Shown: in pieces, positions 26,583 to 34,489 of the stretch | Position numbering within the stretch: the stretch's first letter is position 1 | Layout: the number at the start of each line of letters is the position of its first letter | Program-made: the position numbers and the translations under genes | Source of the DNA: Streptomyces sp. PTY087I2 | GTDB lineage: Bacteria > Actinomycetota > Actinomycetes > Streptomycetales > Streptomycetaceae | Assembly: GCF_001687325.1 (NCBI RefSeq) | Contig: NZ_LZRD01000001.1 | Location: 399,137 to 463,136 of the forward strand | Length of the DNA: 64,000 bases | Reading direction: 5' to 3' | The notes under the pieces: model-generated | Seen by the model: only the letters and a program-made list of their open reading frames with translations | What the model was told of the DNA's origin: nothing | Database searches by the model: none

Positions 26583-27377
26583 ATGGATGACCGATCCCAC
26601 TCCCACGCGATGGATTTCACCGGGCGGGCCGTGCTCGTCACCGGCGGCACCAGGGGCCTGGGGGCGGCGATCGCGAGTGCCTTCCTGGCGAGCGGCGCGG
26701 ACGTCATGATCTGCGGGCGGGGCGCACCTGCCGCCCCACCATCGGCGGACGGGCGCGAAGCCGCGTTCCGCGCCGCCGACCTGCGGGATCCGGCGGAGGC
26801 TGCCGATCTCGTCGCGGCCACCGCCGAGCGGTTCGGGCGGCTCGACGTGCTCGTGAACAACGCCGGCGGCTCCCCGGACGCCGACGCGGCGACAGTCTCG
26901 CCGCGTTTCGTGGAGAAGGTGGTCGCGCTCAACCTTCTCGCCCCCTTCTATACGGCCCAGGCGGCGAACCTGGTGATGCGGGAGCAGCCGGGCGGCGGGA
27001 GAGTGATCAATATCGGCAGCGTCTCCGCCCACGACCCGCAGCCGGGCACCGCCGCCTACTCCGCCGCCAAGGCGGGCCTGCTCGGACTGACCCGGGCGCT
27101 GGCCCTGGAATGGGCGCCACAGGTCAGGGTCAACCACATCACGGCGGGCCTCATCCGGACCGAGAACGCGACCACGCTGTACGGGGACGACGAGGGGAAC
27201 GCGGTGGCGGGCGTCGTTCCGATGGGGCGACTGGCGGAGCCGGACGATGTGGCGCGGGCCTGCCTCTGGCTGGCGTGCGACCTCTCCTCGTACGTCAACG
27301 GCGCCGACCTCGCCGTACACGGAGGCGGCGAGATCCCGGCCAGGTACGCGGCCACCCGCCACCCCACACCCCCTTAA
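26583..27377 (+). CDS. Short-chain dehydrogenase/reductase (SDR)
   Basis: The 264-residue classical SDR has the cofactor motif TGGTRGLG (about 20-27), NNAGG (about 99), an active-site Ser in IGSVSAHDP, and YSAAK for the catalytic Tyr/Lys. The absence of a basic residue pair after the second strand does not let me decide between NAD and NADP. GGAGGAG precedes the ATG. A TetR-type palindrome in the leader suggests control by an acyl-CoA- or lipid-responsive regulator located elsewhere. Substrate unknown. Confidence 0.85.
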   Translation: MDDRSHSHAMDFTGRAVLVTGGTRGLGAAIASAFLASGADVMICGRGAPAAPPSADGREAAFRAADLRDPAEAADLVAATAERFGRLDVLVNNAGGSPDADAATVSPRFVEKVVALNLLAPFYTAQAANLVMREQPGGGRVINIGSVSAHDPQPGTAAYSAAKAGLLGLTRALALEWAPQVRVNHITAGLIRTENATTLYGDDEGNAVAGVVPMGRLAEPDDVARACLWLACDLSSYVNGADLAVHGGGEIPARYAATRHPTPP

Positions 27378-27385
27378 TAGTCACC

Positions 27386-27415
27386 TTGACTCTAATAGCA
27401 TTCACCCCTTATCGT
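27386..27415 (+). promoter_or_regulatory. Vegetative-type promoter for the SPFH gene
   Basis: TTGACT (27386-27391) and TATCGT (27410-27415) are separated by 18 bp, and the ribosome-binding site and ATG of the SPFH gene follow at 27432-27447. This AT-rich patch sits between the SDR stop and the SPFH start. Confidence 0.45.
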
Positions 27416-27446
27416 CGTCATGACGAAATCCAAGAGGGTCTCCATC

Positions 27447-28460
27447 ATGGCCGACATCACCCGGCGCCTCGGCTGGCGTCACCTGCGCTCCGCGCCCACC
27501 GCCCACATCCGCCACCACAAGCGCGGCAAGCTCGCCCACGACGGCCAGGGGCTCAGCTTCTGGTACCGGTCGCTGTCGGCGGCGCTCTCCGAGGTGCCGG
27601 TCGACGACCGGGAGCTGGCCATGGCGTTCCACGCCCGTACGGCCGACTTCCAGGACGTGACCGTGCAGGCCACCGTCACCTACCGGATCAGCGACCCGGC
27701 CGAGGCGGCGAACCGGCTCGACTTCTCCGTGGACCCGGACACCGGCAGCTGGCGCGGGGCCCCGCTGGAGCAGATCGCCACGCTCCTCACCGAGACCGCG
27801 CAGCAGCACACCCTGGACGTCCTGGCCCGCACCCCGCTGGCCGTGGCCCTGGTCGACGGCGTCGCCTCCGTACGCGAACGGGTCGCCACCGGTCTCGCCG
27901 CCGAGCCCCGCCTCCCTGCCACCGGCATCGACGTGGTGGCCGTGCGCGTCGTCGCGATCCGCCCCGAGGCCGAGGTGGAGCGCGCCCTGCGCACCCCGGC
28001 CCGCGAGCAGATCCAGCAGGAGGCGGACCGGGCGACCTACGAACGGCGGGCCGTGGCCGTCGAACGCGAACGCGCCATCGCCGAGAACGAGCTGGCCAGC
28101 CAGATCGAACTGGCCCGGCGCGAGGAGCAGTTGGTCGACCAGCGCGGCACGAACGCCCGCCGCGAGGCCGAGGAGAAGGCCGCCGCCGACGGCGTACGGA
28201 CGGAGGCGGAGGCGGCCCGCAAGGTGCGCCTGGCGCGGGCGGAGGCCGAGGCGGCGCGCGAGACGGGCGGGGCCCGGGCCGAGGCGCAGGCCGCCTGGCT
28301 ACGGGTGCACGGCGAGGTCGATCCGGCCACGCTGCACGCCCTGGCGGCGACCCGGCTCGCGGAGAACCTGCCGCGCATCGAGAGCCTCACCCTCTCCCCC
28401 GACGTCCTCACCGGGCTGCTCGCCAAGCTCGGCCGCCCGGAAGGCGGGGCGGGAGCGTGA
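27447..28460 (+). CDS. SPFH/Band-7 domain protein
   Basis: This 337-residue protein has an SPFH (stomatin/prohibitin/flotillin) domain in the first 190 residues, including a VTVQATVTYRISDP strand segment. A long charged, Ala/Glu/Arg-rich coiled coil follows (about 185-290). There is no obvious transmembrane helix, so membrane association would be peripheral. The ATG at 27447 follows GAGGG; an ATG 9 codons earlier has no site. Its stop overlaps the GTG of the NAD-kinase-like gene by 4 bp (GTGA), so the two are translationally coupled. Confidence 0.75.
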   Translation: MADITRRLGWRHLRSAPTAHIRHHKRGKLAHDGQGLSFWYRSLSAALSEVPVDDRELAMAFHARTADFQDVTVQATVTYRISDPAEAANRLDFSVDPDTGSWRGAPLEQIATLLTETAQQHTLDVLARTPLAVALVDGVASVRERVATGLAAEPRLPATGIDVVAVRVVAIRPEAEVERALRTPAREQIQQEADRATYERRAVAVERERAIAENELASQIELARREEQLVDQRGTNARREAEEKAAADGVRTEAEAARKVRLARAEAEAARETGGARAEAQAAWLRVHGEVDPATLHALAATRLAENLPRIESLTLSPDVLTGLLAKLGRPEGGAGA

Positions 28461-29356
28461 GCCTGGCGCCCCGGGCGGTGCTCGTCCACCGGCGGACGGA
28501 GTACGAGGAGCTGCTCGCCCGGCACGGGACGCACGGGCAGGCCGCGTTCTTCCTGTCCAGCCGGGGCCGTTCGATCGACGAGGTGGCCCGCCGCCACGAG
28601 GCCACCCGGCAGGCGCTGCGCGAGGTGGCGGCGGCGGTGCCACTCACCTGGCGTTCCACCCGGGTGGAGCGGGCGGACCTGGACCGCTTCCTGTTCGCCC
28701 CGGAGGACGTGGTGGTCGTGGTCGGCCAGGACGGTCTGGTCGCCAACACCGCGAAGTATCTGTCCGGGCAGCCGGTGGTGGGTATCGACACGGCCCCGGG
28801 GCGCAATCCCGGCGTCCTGGTACGCCACCGGCACGCCGACGCGGCGGCCCTGCTGCGCTCCGCGACAGCCGCCGGAGGGAAAGCGGATGAGCTGACCATG
28901 GTCGAGGCCGTCGCCGACGACACACAGCGCCTCATCGCCCTCAACGAGATCTACCTCGGGCCACCCGGCCACCAGACGGCCCGCTACCGCCTGGGCGACG
29001 ACGGCGAGAGCACCCCCGGCGAGGCGCAGGCGTCCTCCGGGGTGCTGGTCGGCACCGGCACGGGCGCCACCGGCTGGCTCCGCTCGCTGTGGCTGGAGCG
29101 CGGCAGCGCGCTGCCGCTGCCCGCGCCGTGCGACGCGCGCCTCCTGTGGTTCGTGCGTGAGGCCTGGCCGTCCCCGGCGACCGGGACATCGCGGGTGGCG
29201 GGCGAGCTGACGCGCGGGCAGGGGCTGCGGCTGACCGTGGAGTCGGACCGGATCGTGGTCTTCGGCGACGGGATGGAGTCCGACGCGCTGGAGCTGACCT
29301 GGGGTCAGAGCGTACGGCTCGGCATCGCGGAGAGATCGCTGCGCCTGGTGATCTGA
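28457..29356 (+). CDS. Divergent NAD-kinase-fold protein
   Basis: This 299-residue protein resembles ATP-NAD kinases. A VVVVGQDGLVANTAKYL segment aligns with the family's GGDGTxL nucleotide-binding loop, ALNEIYLG carries the conserved Asn-Glu pair, and GVLVGTGTGATGW corresponds to the TPTGSTAY loop. The canonical GGDGT is changed to GQDGL, so NAD phosphorylation may be lost or altered. The GTG start overlaps the SPFH stop by 4 bp. A Nudix gene follows 73 bp later. Function not known; possibly a nucleotide sensor partnering the SPFH scaffold (inference). Confidence 0.7.
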   Translation: MSLAPRAVLVHRRTEYEELLARHGTHGQAAFFLSSRGRSIDEVARRHEATRQALREVAAAVPLTWRSTRVERADLDRFLFAPEDVVVVVGQDGLVANTAKYLSGQPVVGIDTAPGRNPGVLVRHRHADAAALLRSATAAGGKADELTMVEAVADDTQRLIALNEIYLGPPGHQTARYRLGDDGESTPGEAQASSGVLVGTGTGATGWLRSLWLERGSALPLPAPCDARLLWFVREAWPSPATGTSRVAGELTRGQGLRLTVESDRIVVFGDGMESDALELTWGQSVRLGIAERSLRLVI

Positions 29357-29429
29357 GCGCGCGCGGCCCGGCGGTTTCGCTACGGTGGCCCGTACTCGTA
29401 CCCGTACCGGAGAGCGGAGAACCAGCACC

Positions 29430-29939
29430 ATGTCGGCCGACCCCGTCACCGCGCCCGCCCGCAACACCCGCCCGCCCACGGCACAGGCCGCCCTCGGAGT
29501 CGGGGTGATCGTCGAGGACGGCCGGGGGCGCATTCTGCTGGGCCGGCATCACAGCGGTACGTGGGAGCTGCCCGGCGGGAAGGTCGACGCGACGCACGAG
29601 TCGATCGCCGCGGCGGCCGTCCGGGAGCTGCGCGAGGAGACGGGCCTGGTGGTCGACGAGGCGTCCGTGGAGATCATCGCGATGGTCCACGACGTGATCG
29701 GCGGGATCAACCGCATCAGCATGGCGGCCACTGTACGGCTCACTTCCGGGGACCCCGAGGTGACGGAGCCGCACCTGATCAGCGCCTGGCGGTGGACCGC
29801 GCCCGAGGAGCTGCCGGCCCCGCTGTTCGATCCGTCGGCGCAGATCCTGGCGGCCTGGCGACCGGAGCTGGGCGTCACGCACCCGCCGGCACACGTGCTG
29901 CGGATCGCCGGATGCGGACCAATCGGACCAGCTGTATGA
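29430..29939 (+). CDS. Nudix hydrolase
   Basis: The 169-residue protein has a Nudix box at about residues 58-81, containing GGK, then Glu, seven residues, RELREETGL. The loop before the first Glu is one residue longer than the usual GX5E. Nudix enzymes cleave nucleoside diphosphates linked to another group (oxidised dNTPs, NADH, ADP-ribose); the substrate cannot be told here. The ATG at 29430 follows GGAGA; an earlier in-frame start lacks one. Its place after an NAD-kinase-like gene makes a nicotinamide dinucleotide substrate worth considering. Confidence 0.8.
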   Translation: MSADPVTAPARNTRPPTAQAALGVGVIVEDGRGRILLGRHHSGTWELPGGKVDATHESIAAAAVRELREETGLVVDEASVEIIAMVHDVIGGINRISMAATVRLTSGDPEVTEPHLISAWRWTAPEELPAPLFDPSAQILAAWRPELGVTHPPAHVLRIAGCGPIGPAV

Positions 29940-29974
29940 ATAAGGGACCATCCGTGCGATCGGAGTAGGCTCCC

Positions 29975-30379
29975 ATGGACGATTACCCGCTGCTGAACCT
30001 CTTCCTGACCATGCTGTACCTGTTCCTCTGGGTCATGTGGTTCTTCCTGCTGTTCAAGGTGGTCACCGACCTCTTCCGGGACCACTCCCTGAACGGCTGG
30101 GCCAAGGCGGGCTGGCTGGTCCTCGTCATCCTGCTGCCCTATCTGGGCGTACTGATCTACCTCATCGTCCGCGGACGCAGCATGCACGAGCGCGACGAGA
30201 AGCTGGCCAAGGACTCGGAGGCCGCGTTCCGTGACTACGTACGCCGCGCCGCCGGGACGGAGGGCGGCTCGGGCGGCAGCGGCCATGTGAACGACCTGGC
30301 GAAGCTCGCCGAGCTCAAGGACAAGGGCGCGATCAACGCCGAGGAGTACGAGCGCGCGAAGGCGAAGCTGCTGGCCTGA
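29975..30379 (+). CDS. Membrane protein with PLD-nuclease-N-type helices and SHOCT domain
   Basis: The 134-residue protein has two N-terminal helices (about 5-30 and 42-62) in the PLDc_N pattern, with WAKAGWLVLVILLPYLGVLIYL. A charged linker and a C-terminal SHOCT motif follow (LAKLAELKDKGAINAEEYERAKAKLL, about 108-134). Such proteins are small membrane scaffolds of unknown function. It ends the SPFH-side gene run and is followed by a very strong hairpin. Confidence 0.8.
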   Translation: MDDYPLLNLFLTMLYLFLWVMWFFLLFKVVTDLFRDHSLNGWAKAGWLVLVILLPYLGVLIYLIVRGRSMHERDEKLAKDSEAAFRDYVRRAAGTEGGSGGSGHVNDLAKLAELKDKGAINAEEYERAKAKLLA

Positions 30380-30390
30380 CGCCGGAACGA

Positions 30391-30430
30391 CTGTGGGGCC
30401 GGATCAGATTCCTCTGATCCGGCCCCACAG
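30391..30430. terminator. 18-bp perfect hairpin terminator between convergent transcripts
   Basis: Arms 30391-30408 and 30413-30430 pair perfectly around a TTCC loop. It lies between the rightward SHOCT gene and the leftward tRNA-Pro and can terminate both. Confidence 0.9.
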
Positions 30431-30448
30431 TTGAACGACTCTCACGAG

Positions 30449-30522
<74 letters not shown>

Positions 30523-30572
30523 CCGCGTTTCCTCCCGGTTGCCCCGGGTGACCACGCAGGACAAACATTACC

Positions 30573-33224
30573 TCACTCCGAGGACCGTATCGACGCGCGT
30601 GCCTGCTGGGCGCGGGCGGCCAGTCCCTCGGCCCCGCAGGCCATGGCCTGCTTCTGGGCGCGGGCCAGCTCACGGTGCGAGCCGATCGCGATGCCGTAGT
30701 CGACCCGGGCGAGGGCGTGCTCGTAGGCGGAGGAGGACTTCTCCAGGTGGCCCACGGCCTCGGCGAGGAGTTGTGCGGAGCGCTCCGGGGGTGCGAAGAG
30801 GGCGACGCAGCGCAGGGCCTCGCCGAGGGCGGTGGGTGTGCCGAAGCGTTCGGCGTGGACGCGGTTCCGGGCGGCGAGGTGTGCCGCGCGGGCCGGGTCG
30901 TCCTCGGCGAGGGCGCGGGCCAGGTCACCGGCCCACGGGGCCCAGATGCCGTTGAAGCGTTCGCGCGGCTCCAGAGCGGCGCCCGCCGCTTCGAGCTCGG
31001 CGATCGCTTCCTCCTTGCGGCCTTCTGCCAGCAGCAGGCGGCCTCGTACGCACGGTCCGTCAGGCAGCACCATGGCGCTGGGGTAGGGCGGGCCGAAGTC
31101 GTACCGGTCGGCGATCCTGCGGGCCTCGTCGGTGCGGCCCCGGGCCAGCAGGGTGTCGATGAGCAGGCAGGCCGCGTCCCAGTGCACGGGCAGCCCGGAG
31201 CCGACACGGTCGGCGAGGCGGAGCCCTTCGCGCAGGAAGCCCTCGGCCTCGGCGAGACGGCCGCGGCGCCGGTGGACCATGCCGAGCAGGGTGTGGGCGA
31301 ACGCCAGGTGCGCGCCGCTCCAGCCGGAGATCTCAAAGGCCCGGACCGCTTCGCCGAAAAGGCTCTCGGCGCGGTCCAGCTGGTCGACGAACGTGTAGGT
31401 GATACCGACCATGGTGGGCAGCTCGAAGCCCCACTCGGAGTCGGTCCAGCCGAGGCCGCGAGCGGGGCTGCCGTCGACCAGGGCGCGTTCGCAGAGGTCG
31501 ACGATGAGCTGGGCGTTCTCGCCGCGCAGCATGGCGTCGAAGGCCCGCAGCGTGAGCAGGGCCCGTTCGGAGTTGTCGCGGCCCTTGAGGTGGTCGGCGT
31601 TGCGGGTGAGCCGTCGGGAGCGGGCCGGCCCGTCGTCCTCGGCCGCCTGCATGCCCTCCCACATGAAGTGGGCCGCCTGGAGGCGCATCAGCCCGGGGCC
31701 GGGCGCGGTGCGCGCGGCCTCGGCGGCCAGCGACAGGGCCGCGTCCTTGAGCTGGTTGTTGTGGGCGAGGGCGGCGGCGAGCCGGAAGGTCGCGTCGACC
31801 CGCAGCCCGTCGTCGAGCCCCGGCATGTCGAGGGCGGCGCGCAGGTGCTGGACCGTGGTGGGCGGGGAGCTGAGCAGCGTCGCGCAGCCCAACTCATACA
31901 GCAGGACGGCACGGTCCTTGGGGCGCGGCGGCTCCTCCAGGGCGCGTTCCAGGCAGCGTCGGGCGGCCTCGGGCGCACCGACGGCGAGGTGCTGGCCGGC
32001 GGCTTCCCGCAGCTGCGCGACGAGTTCCTGGTCGTCGTCCGGGTGGACCTCCAGCAGATGCCGGGAGGCCGCGGCGGCACCCAGACCGGCACGGGTGATC
32101 GCCCAGGCGGCGCGCCCGTGCATGGCGGTTCGGGTGGCCGGCGGGATCGAGCGGTAGACGGCGGTCGCGATCAGCGGGTGGACGAACTCCAGCGGGTCGA
32201 AGCCGCTGACGATACGGGCGTCGCGCAGCCGGGCCGTGCAGTCGGCGGCCTCCGCCGGGCTCATTCCGGCGAGGGTGGCGGCCAGTTCCTGGGAGATGTC
32301 GGTGCCGAGGACGGCTGCGGCCCAGGCGAACCGGTTGGCGTTCGTGCCGAGCCGCTCCAGCCGGGCGACGAGCCCGCTGCCCCGGGCGGACGCGCCGAGT
32401 TCGCGCAGTTCGCCCGCCGATTCCTCCACCGGCGGCAGTTCGCGGTCCTGGACCTTGGCGACCAGCTCGACCGCCTCGTACGGGTTGCCTCCGGTGACGG
32501 CCCACACCTCGCGGCAGAACGGGTCGTCGGCGTGCTCGCCGAGGCCCGCGCGGACCAGGACGGCGGTGGCGTCCGGGGTCAGGGCCCGCAGCGCGACCCG
32601 GGTCACCGTGCCCTGGCTGCCGCCTCGTTCGGCCTCCCGGTCGGCGATGTAGTTGGCGTCGCGTTCGGCCAGCTCCTGCGGGCGGTGGGCCTGCACCACG
32701 AGGACGGGCAGTTCGCCGAGGCGGGCGGTGAACGAGGCCAGCCAGGCGAGGGATTCGCCGTCCGCCCAGTGGGCGTCGTCCACGATGAGGAGCAACGGCC
32801 GGTGGCTGAGCCGGGATGCGAGCCGGCCGACGACGAAGTCCAGTCCGTCGCGCACACCTTGGGGATCGGGCTGCGGACCGCTCGGCTCGGCAAGACCCAG
32901 GGCGGGGGCGGTGATCTCGAACCAGTCGCCGAACAGGGCCCGGGTCTCGTCGGGCGGGAACCGGTCGAGGGCCGGCTGGAGCAACTGCCGTACGACATGG
33001 AACGGTACGGAGGTGACGGTCTCGCCTCCCCGGGCGGACCACACGGTGCAGCGGTCGGCGGCCATCGCCTGGATCTCGGCGAGCAGCGCGGTCTTACCGA
33101 GCCCCGCCTCTCCGCTGAAGACCAGGAGCCCGCCGACGGCCTGCGCCCCGCAGAGGGCGTCCACCGCCTCGGCAGCGGCGGCGAGTTCCGGTTCACGCTC
33201 GTACAACGGCCGGGACGGCTTCAT
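30573..33224 (-). CDS. LAL-type AAA ATPase lacking the LuxR DNA-binding domain
   Basis: The 883-residue protein has the N-terminal ATPase of LAL (large LuxR) regulators: Walker A GEAGLGKT (Lys about 44), Walker B LLLIVDDAHW, and the GGNPYEAVEL sensor-like segment. A long helical/TPR-like region follows to the end. Typical LAL proteins finish with a 60-residue LuxR helix-turn-helix after this region; here the protein stops at ARASIRSSE with none. The tRNA-Pro lies 50 bp beyond the stop. The ATG at 33224 follows GGAAGGG; a GTG 5 codons upstream overlaps that site. It may act as an ATP-dependent sensor without DNA binding, or be a decayed regulator. Confidence 0.8.
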   Translation of the reverse strand: MKPSRPLYEREPELAAAAEAVDALCGAQAVGGLLVFSGEAGLGKTALLAEIQAMAADRCTVWSARGGETVTSVPFHVVRQLLQPALDRFPPDETRALFGDWFEITAPALGLAEPSGPQPDPQGVRDGLDFVVGRLASRLSHRPLLLIVDDAHWADGESLAWLASFTARLGELPVLVVQAHRPQELAERDANYIADREAERGGSQGTVTRVALRALTPDATAVLVRAGLGEHADDPFCREVWAVTGGNPYEAVELVAKVQDRELPPVEESAGELRELGASARGSGLVARLERLGTNANRFAWAAAVLGTDISQELAATLAGMSPAEAADCTARLRDARIVSGFDPLEFVHPLIATAVYRSIPPATRTAMHGRAAWAITRAGLGAAAASRHLLEVHPDDDQELVAQLREAAGQHLAVGAPEAARRCLERALEEPPRPKDRAVLLYELGCATLLSSPPTTVQHLRAALDMPGLDDGLRVDATFRLAAALAHNNQLKDAALSLAAEAARTAPGPGLMRLQAAHFMWEGMQAAEDDGPARSRRLTRNADHLKGRDNSERALLTLRAFDAMLRGENAQLIVDLCERALVDGSPARGLGWTDSEWGFELPTMVGITYTFVDQLDRAESLFGEAVRAFEISGWSGAHLAFAHTLLGMVHRRRGRLAEAEGFLREGLRLADRVGSGLPVHWDAACLLIDTLLARGRTDEARRIADRYDFGPPYPSAMVLPDGPCVRGRLLLAEGRKEEAIAELEAAGAALEPRERFNGIWAPWAGDLARALAEDDPARAAHLAARNRVHAERFGTPTALGEALRCVALFAPPERSAQLLAEAVGHLEKSSSAYEHALARVDYGIAIGSHRELARAQKQAMACGAEGLAARAQQARASIRSSE

Positions 33225-33334
33225 GCCCACCCTTCCCACAGAGGCAGTCTTCTCGACGGTCGAGCCTAGTCGTGCGCGGGTGCTCGTCTAGCGGGTTCGC
33301 ACGATTCCCCGCAGGTGCGGGGCACAATCGAGTG

Positions 33335-33814
33335 GTGAACGAGACGCGCAGAGACCGTGATGCCGAGGGACGGGCGCGCAATGCGCGCCCCCGTGACGGA
33401 CTGGGCCGCCCCCTGCCGTACGGGGCGCCGGGCGTCGAACGACAGCCGGAGGGGGTCGTCCGCACGCCTGCGGAGACGCTCACGGAGGCGCAGCGCCTGC
33501 TGGACGCGGGGATGCCGTTCCATGCGCACGAGGTCTTCGAGGACGCCTGGAAGTCGGGGCCGGAGGACGAACGCGAGCTCTGGAGGGGGCTGGCCCAGCT
33601 CGCGGTGGGGCTGACCCATTCCGCCCGGGGCAACACGGCGGGCGGGGCGCGGCTGCTGCGCCGGGGCGCGGGGGCGCTCGCCCCGTTCGCCGACGCCGAT
33701 CCGTACGGGATCGAGGTCGCGGCCCTGTCCGACTGGGCACGGGAGTTGGCGGTCAGGGTGGAATCGGGCCCGCCGGTGGACGCGGCGGCCGAGGCGCCCC
33801 GCCTGCGGGGATAG
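33335..33814 (+). CDS. DUF309-domain protein
   Basis: This 159-residue protein carries the DUF309 helical motif FHAHEVFEDAWKSGP followed by LWRGLAQLAVGLTHSARGN, about residues 55-95. DUF309 proteins are small helical bundles with conserved His/Glu residues and no proven activity. The GTG start at 33335 is chosen because family similarity begins just after it. The Arg-rich N-terminus is poorly conserved. It diverges from the LAL-type gene with about 110 bp between starts. Confidence 0.7.
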   Translation: MNETRRDRDAEGRARNARPRDGLGRPLPYGAPGVERQPEGVVRTPAETLTEAQRLLDAGMPFHAHEVFEDAWKSGPEDERELWRGLAQLAVGLTHSARGNTAGGARLLRRGAGALAPFADADPYGIEVAALSDWARELAVRVESGPPVDAAAEAPRLRG

Positions 33815-33901
33815 CCCGAAGGCTGCTTCGGGCCCGGGCAGGCGACCGGAAGGTCCGGGTCCGCGAACCCGGGGCCTCTACAGCTACTACGATCCGGCTC
33901 C

Positions 33902-34357
33902 ATGAGCACTTCTGACCAGGACCAGGACCAGCGCAGGGACGTCGACGTTCCGATAGCCGACACCGACACGGCCACGGGGGCCGCCGCGAAGACCGAGGCG
34001 GATGCGGATCCGGAGGTGGAGTCGGATGCGGACGCGGAGGCGCAGGCGCAGGCGCAGGCCGAGGGCGACGCGCTCGGCGCTTCGGGCGGTCAGGACGAGA
34101 AGAGACTCACTCCGCGTCAGGCCCGGCGTCTGCGGATCGTGCTCTCCTCGCTGGGCATGGCCGCGATGGCCGTCGTGCTCGCGCTGCGCATCGCGAGCCG
34201 TTCATCGGTGCTCGTCGTCGGCGTCTACGGGCTCGCGCTCATCCTGTGCGGCGTGATGATCGAGCTGAGCAGGAACGGCCGCACCCGGCTGGCCAGCTGG
34301 CTGCTGGGAGCGGGACTGCTGGCCGCCGTGGGCACGGACTGGCTGCTGCTTCCCTGA
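33902..34357 (+). CDS. Unknown small membrane protein with acidic N-terminus
   Basis: I do not recognise this 151-residue protein. It has a low-complexity acidic N-terminus (about 1-65, Asp/Glu/Ala/Gln runs) and three C-terminal membrane helices (about 80-97, 103-122, 130-150). TACGAT, a good -10 box, ends 7 bases before the ATG and no ribosome-binding site is present, so the transcript is probably leaderless. Confidence 0.6.
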   Translation: MSTSDQDQDQRRDVDVPIADTDTATGAAAKTEADADPEVESDADAEAQAQAQAEGDALGASGGQDEKRLTPRQARRLRIVLSSLGMAAMAVVLALRIASRSSVLVVGVYGLALILCGVMIELSRNGRTRLASWLLGAGLLAAVGTDWLLLP

Positions 34358-34423
34358 CCTTGTTCCTCGATCCCGCTCCCCTGTTCTCTGTAATCTCTGC
34401 TCCTGATCCCGTTCCTGAGCGTT

Positions 34424-34479
34424 TGATCGATTGAGCCTGCCTCTGATCGATTCATTGACCCTCATTGATCGCTCGATCA
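34424..34479. promoter_or_regulatory. Repeated TGATCG operator-like sites before the DUF2264 gene
   Basis: TGATCGATT occurs at 34424-34432 and 34444-34452 (20 bp apart). TGATCG-CT-CGATCA at 34466-34479 is a perfect inverted repeat. The last lies 10 bp before the DUF2264 start codon, so a bound protein would block initiation. The binding factor is unknown. Confidence 0.5.
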
Positions 34480-34489
34480 GGATTCACGC

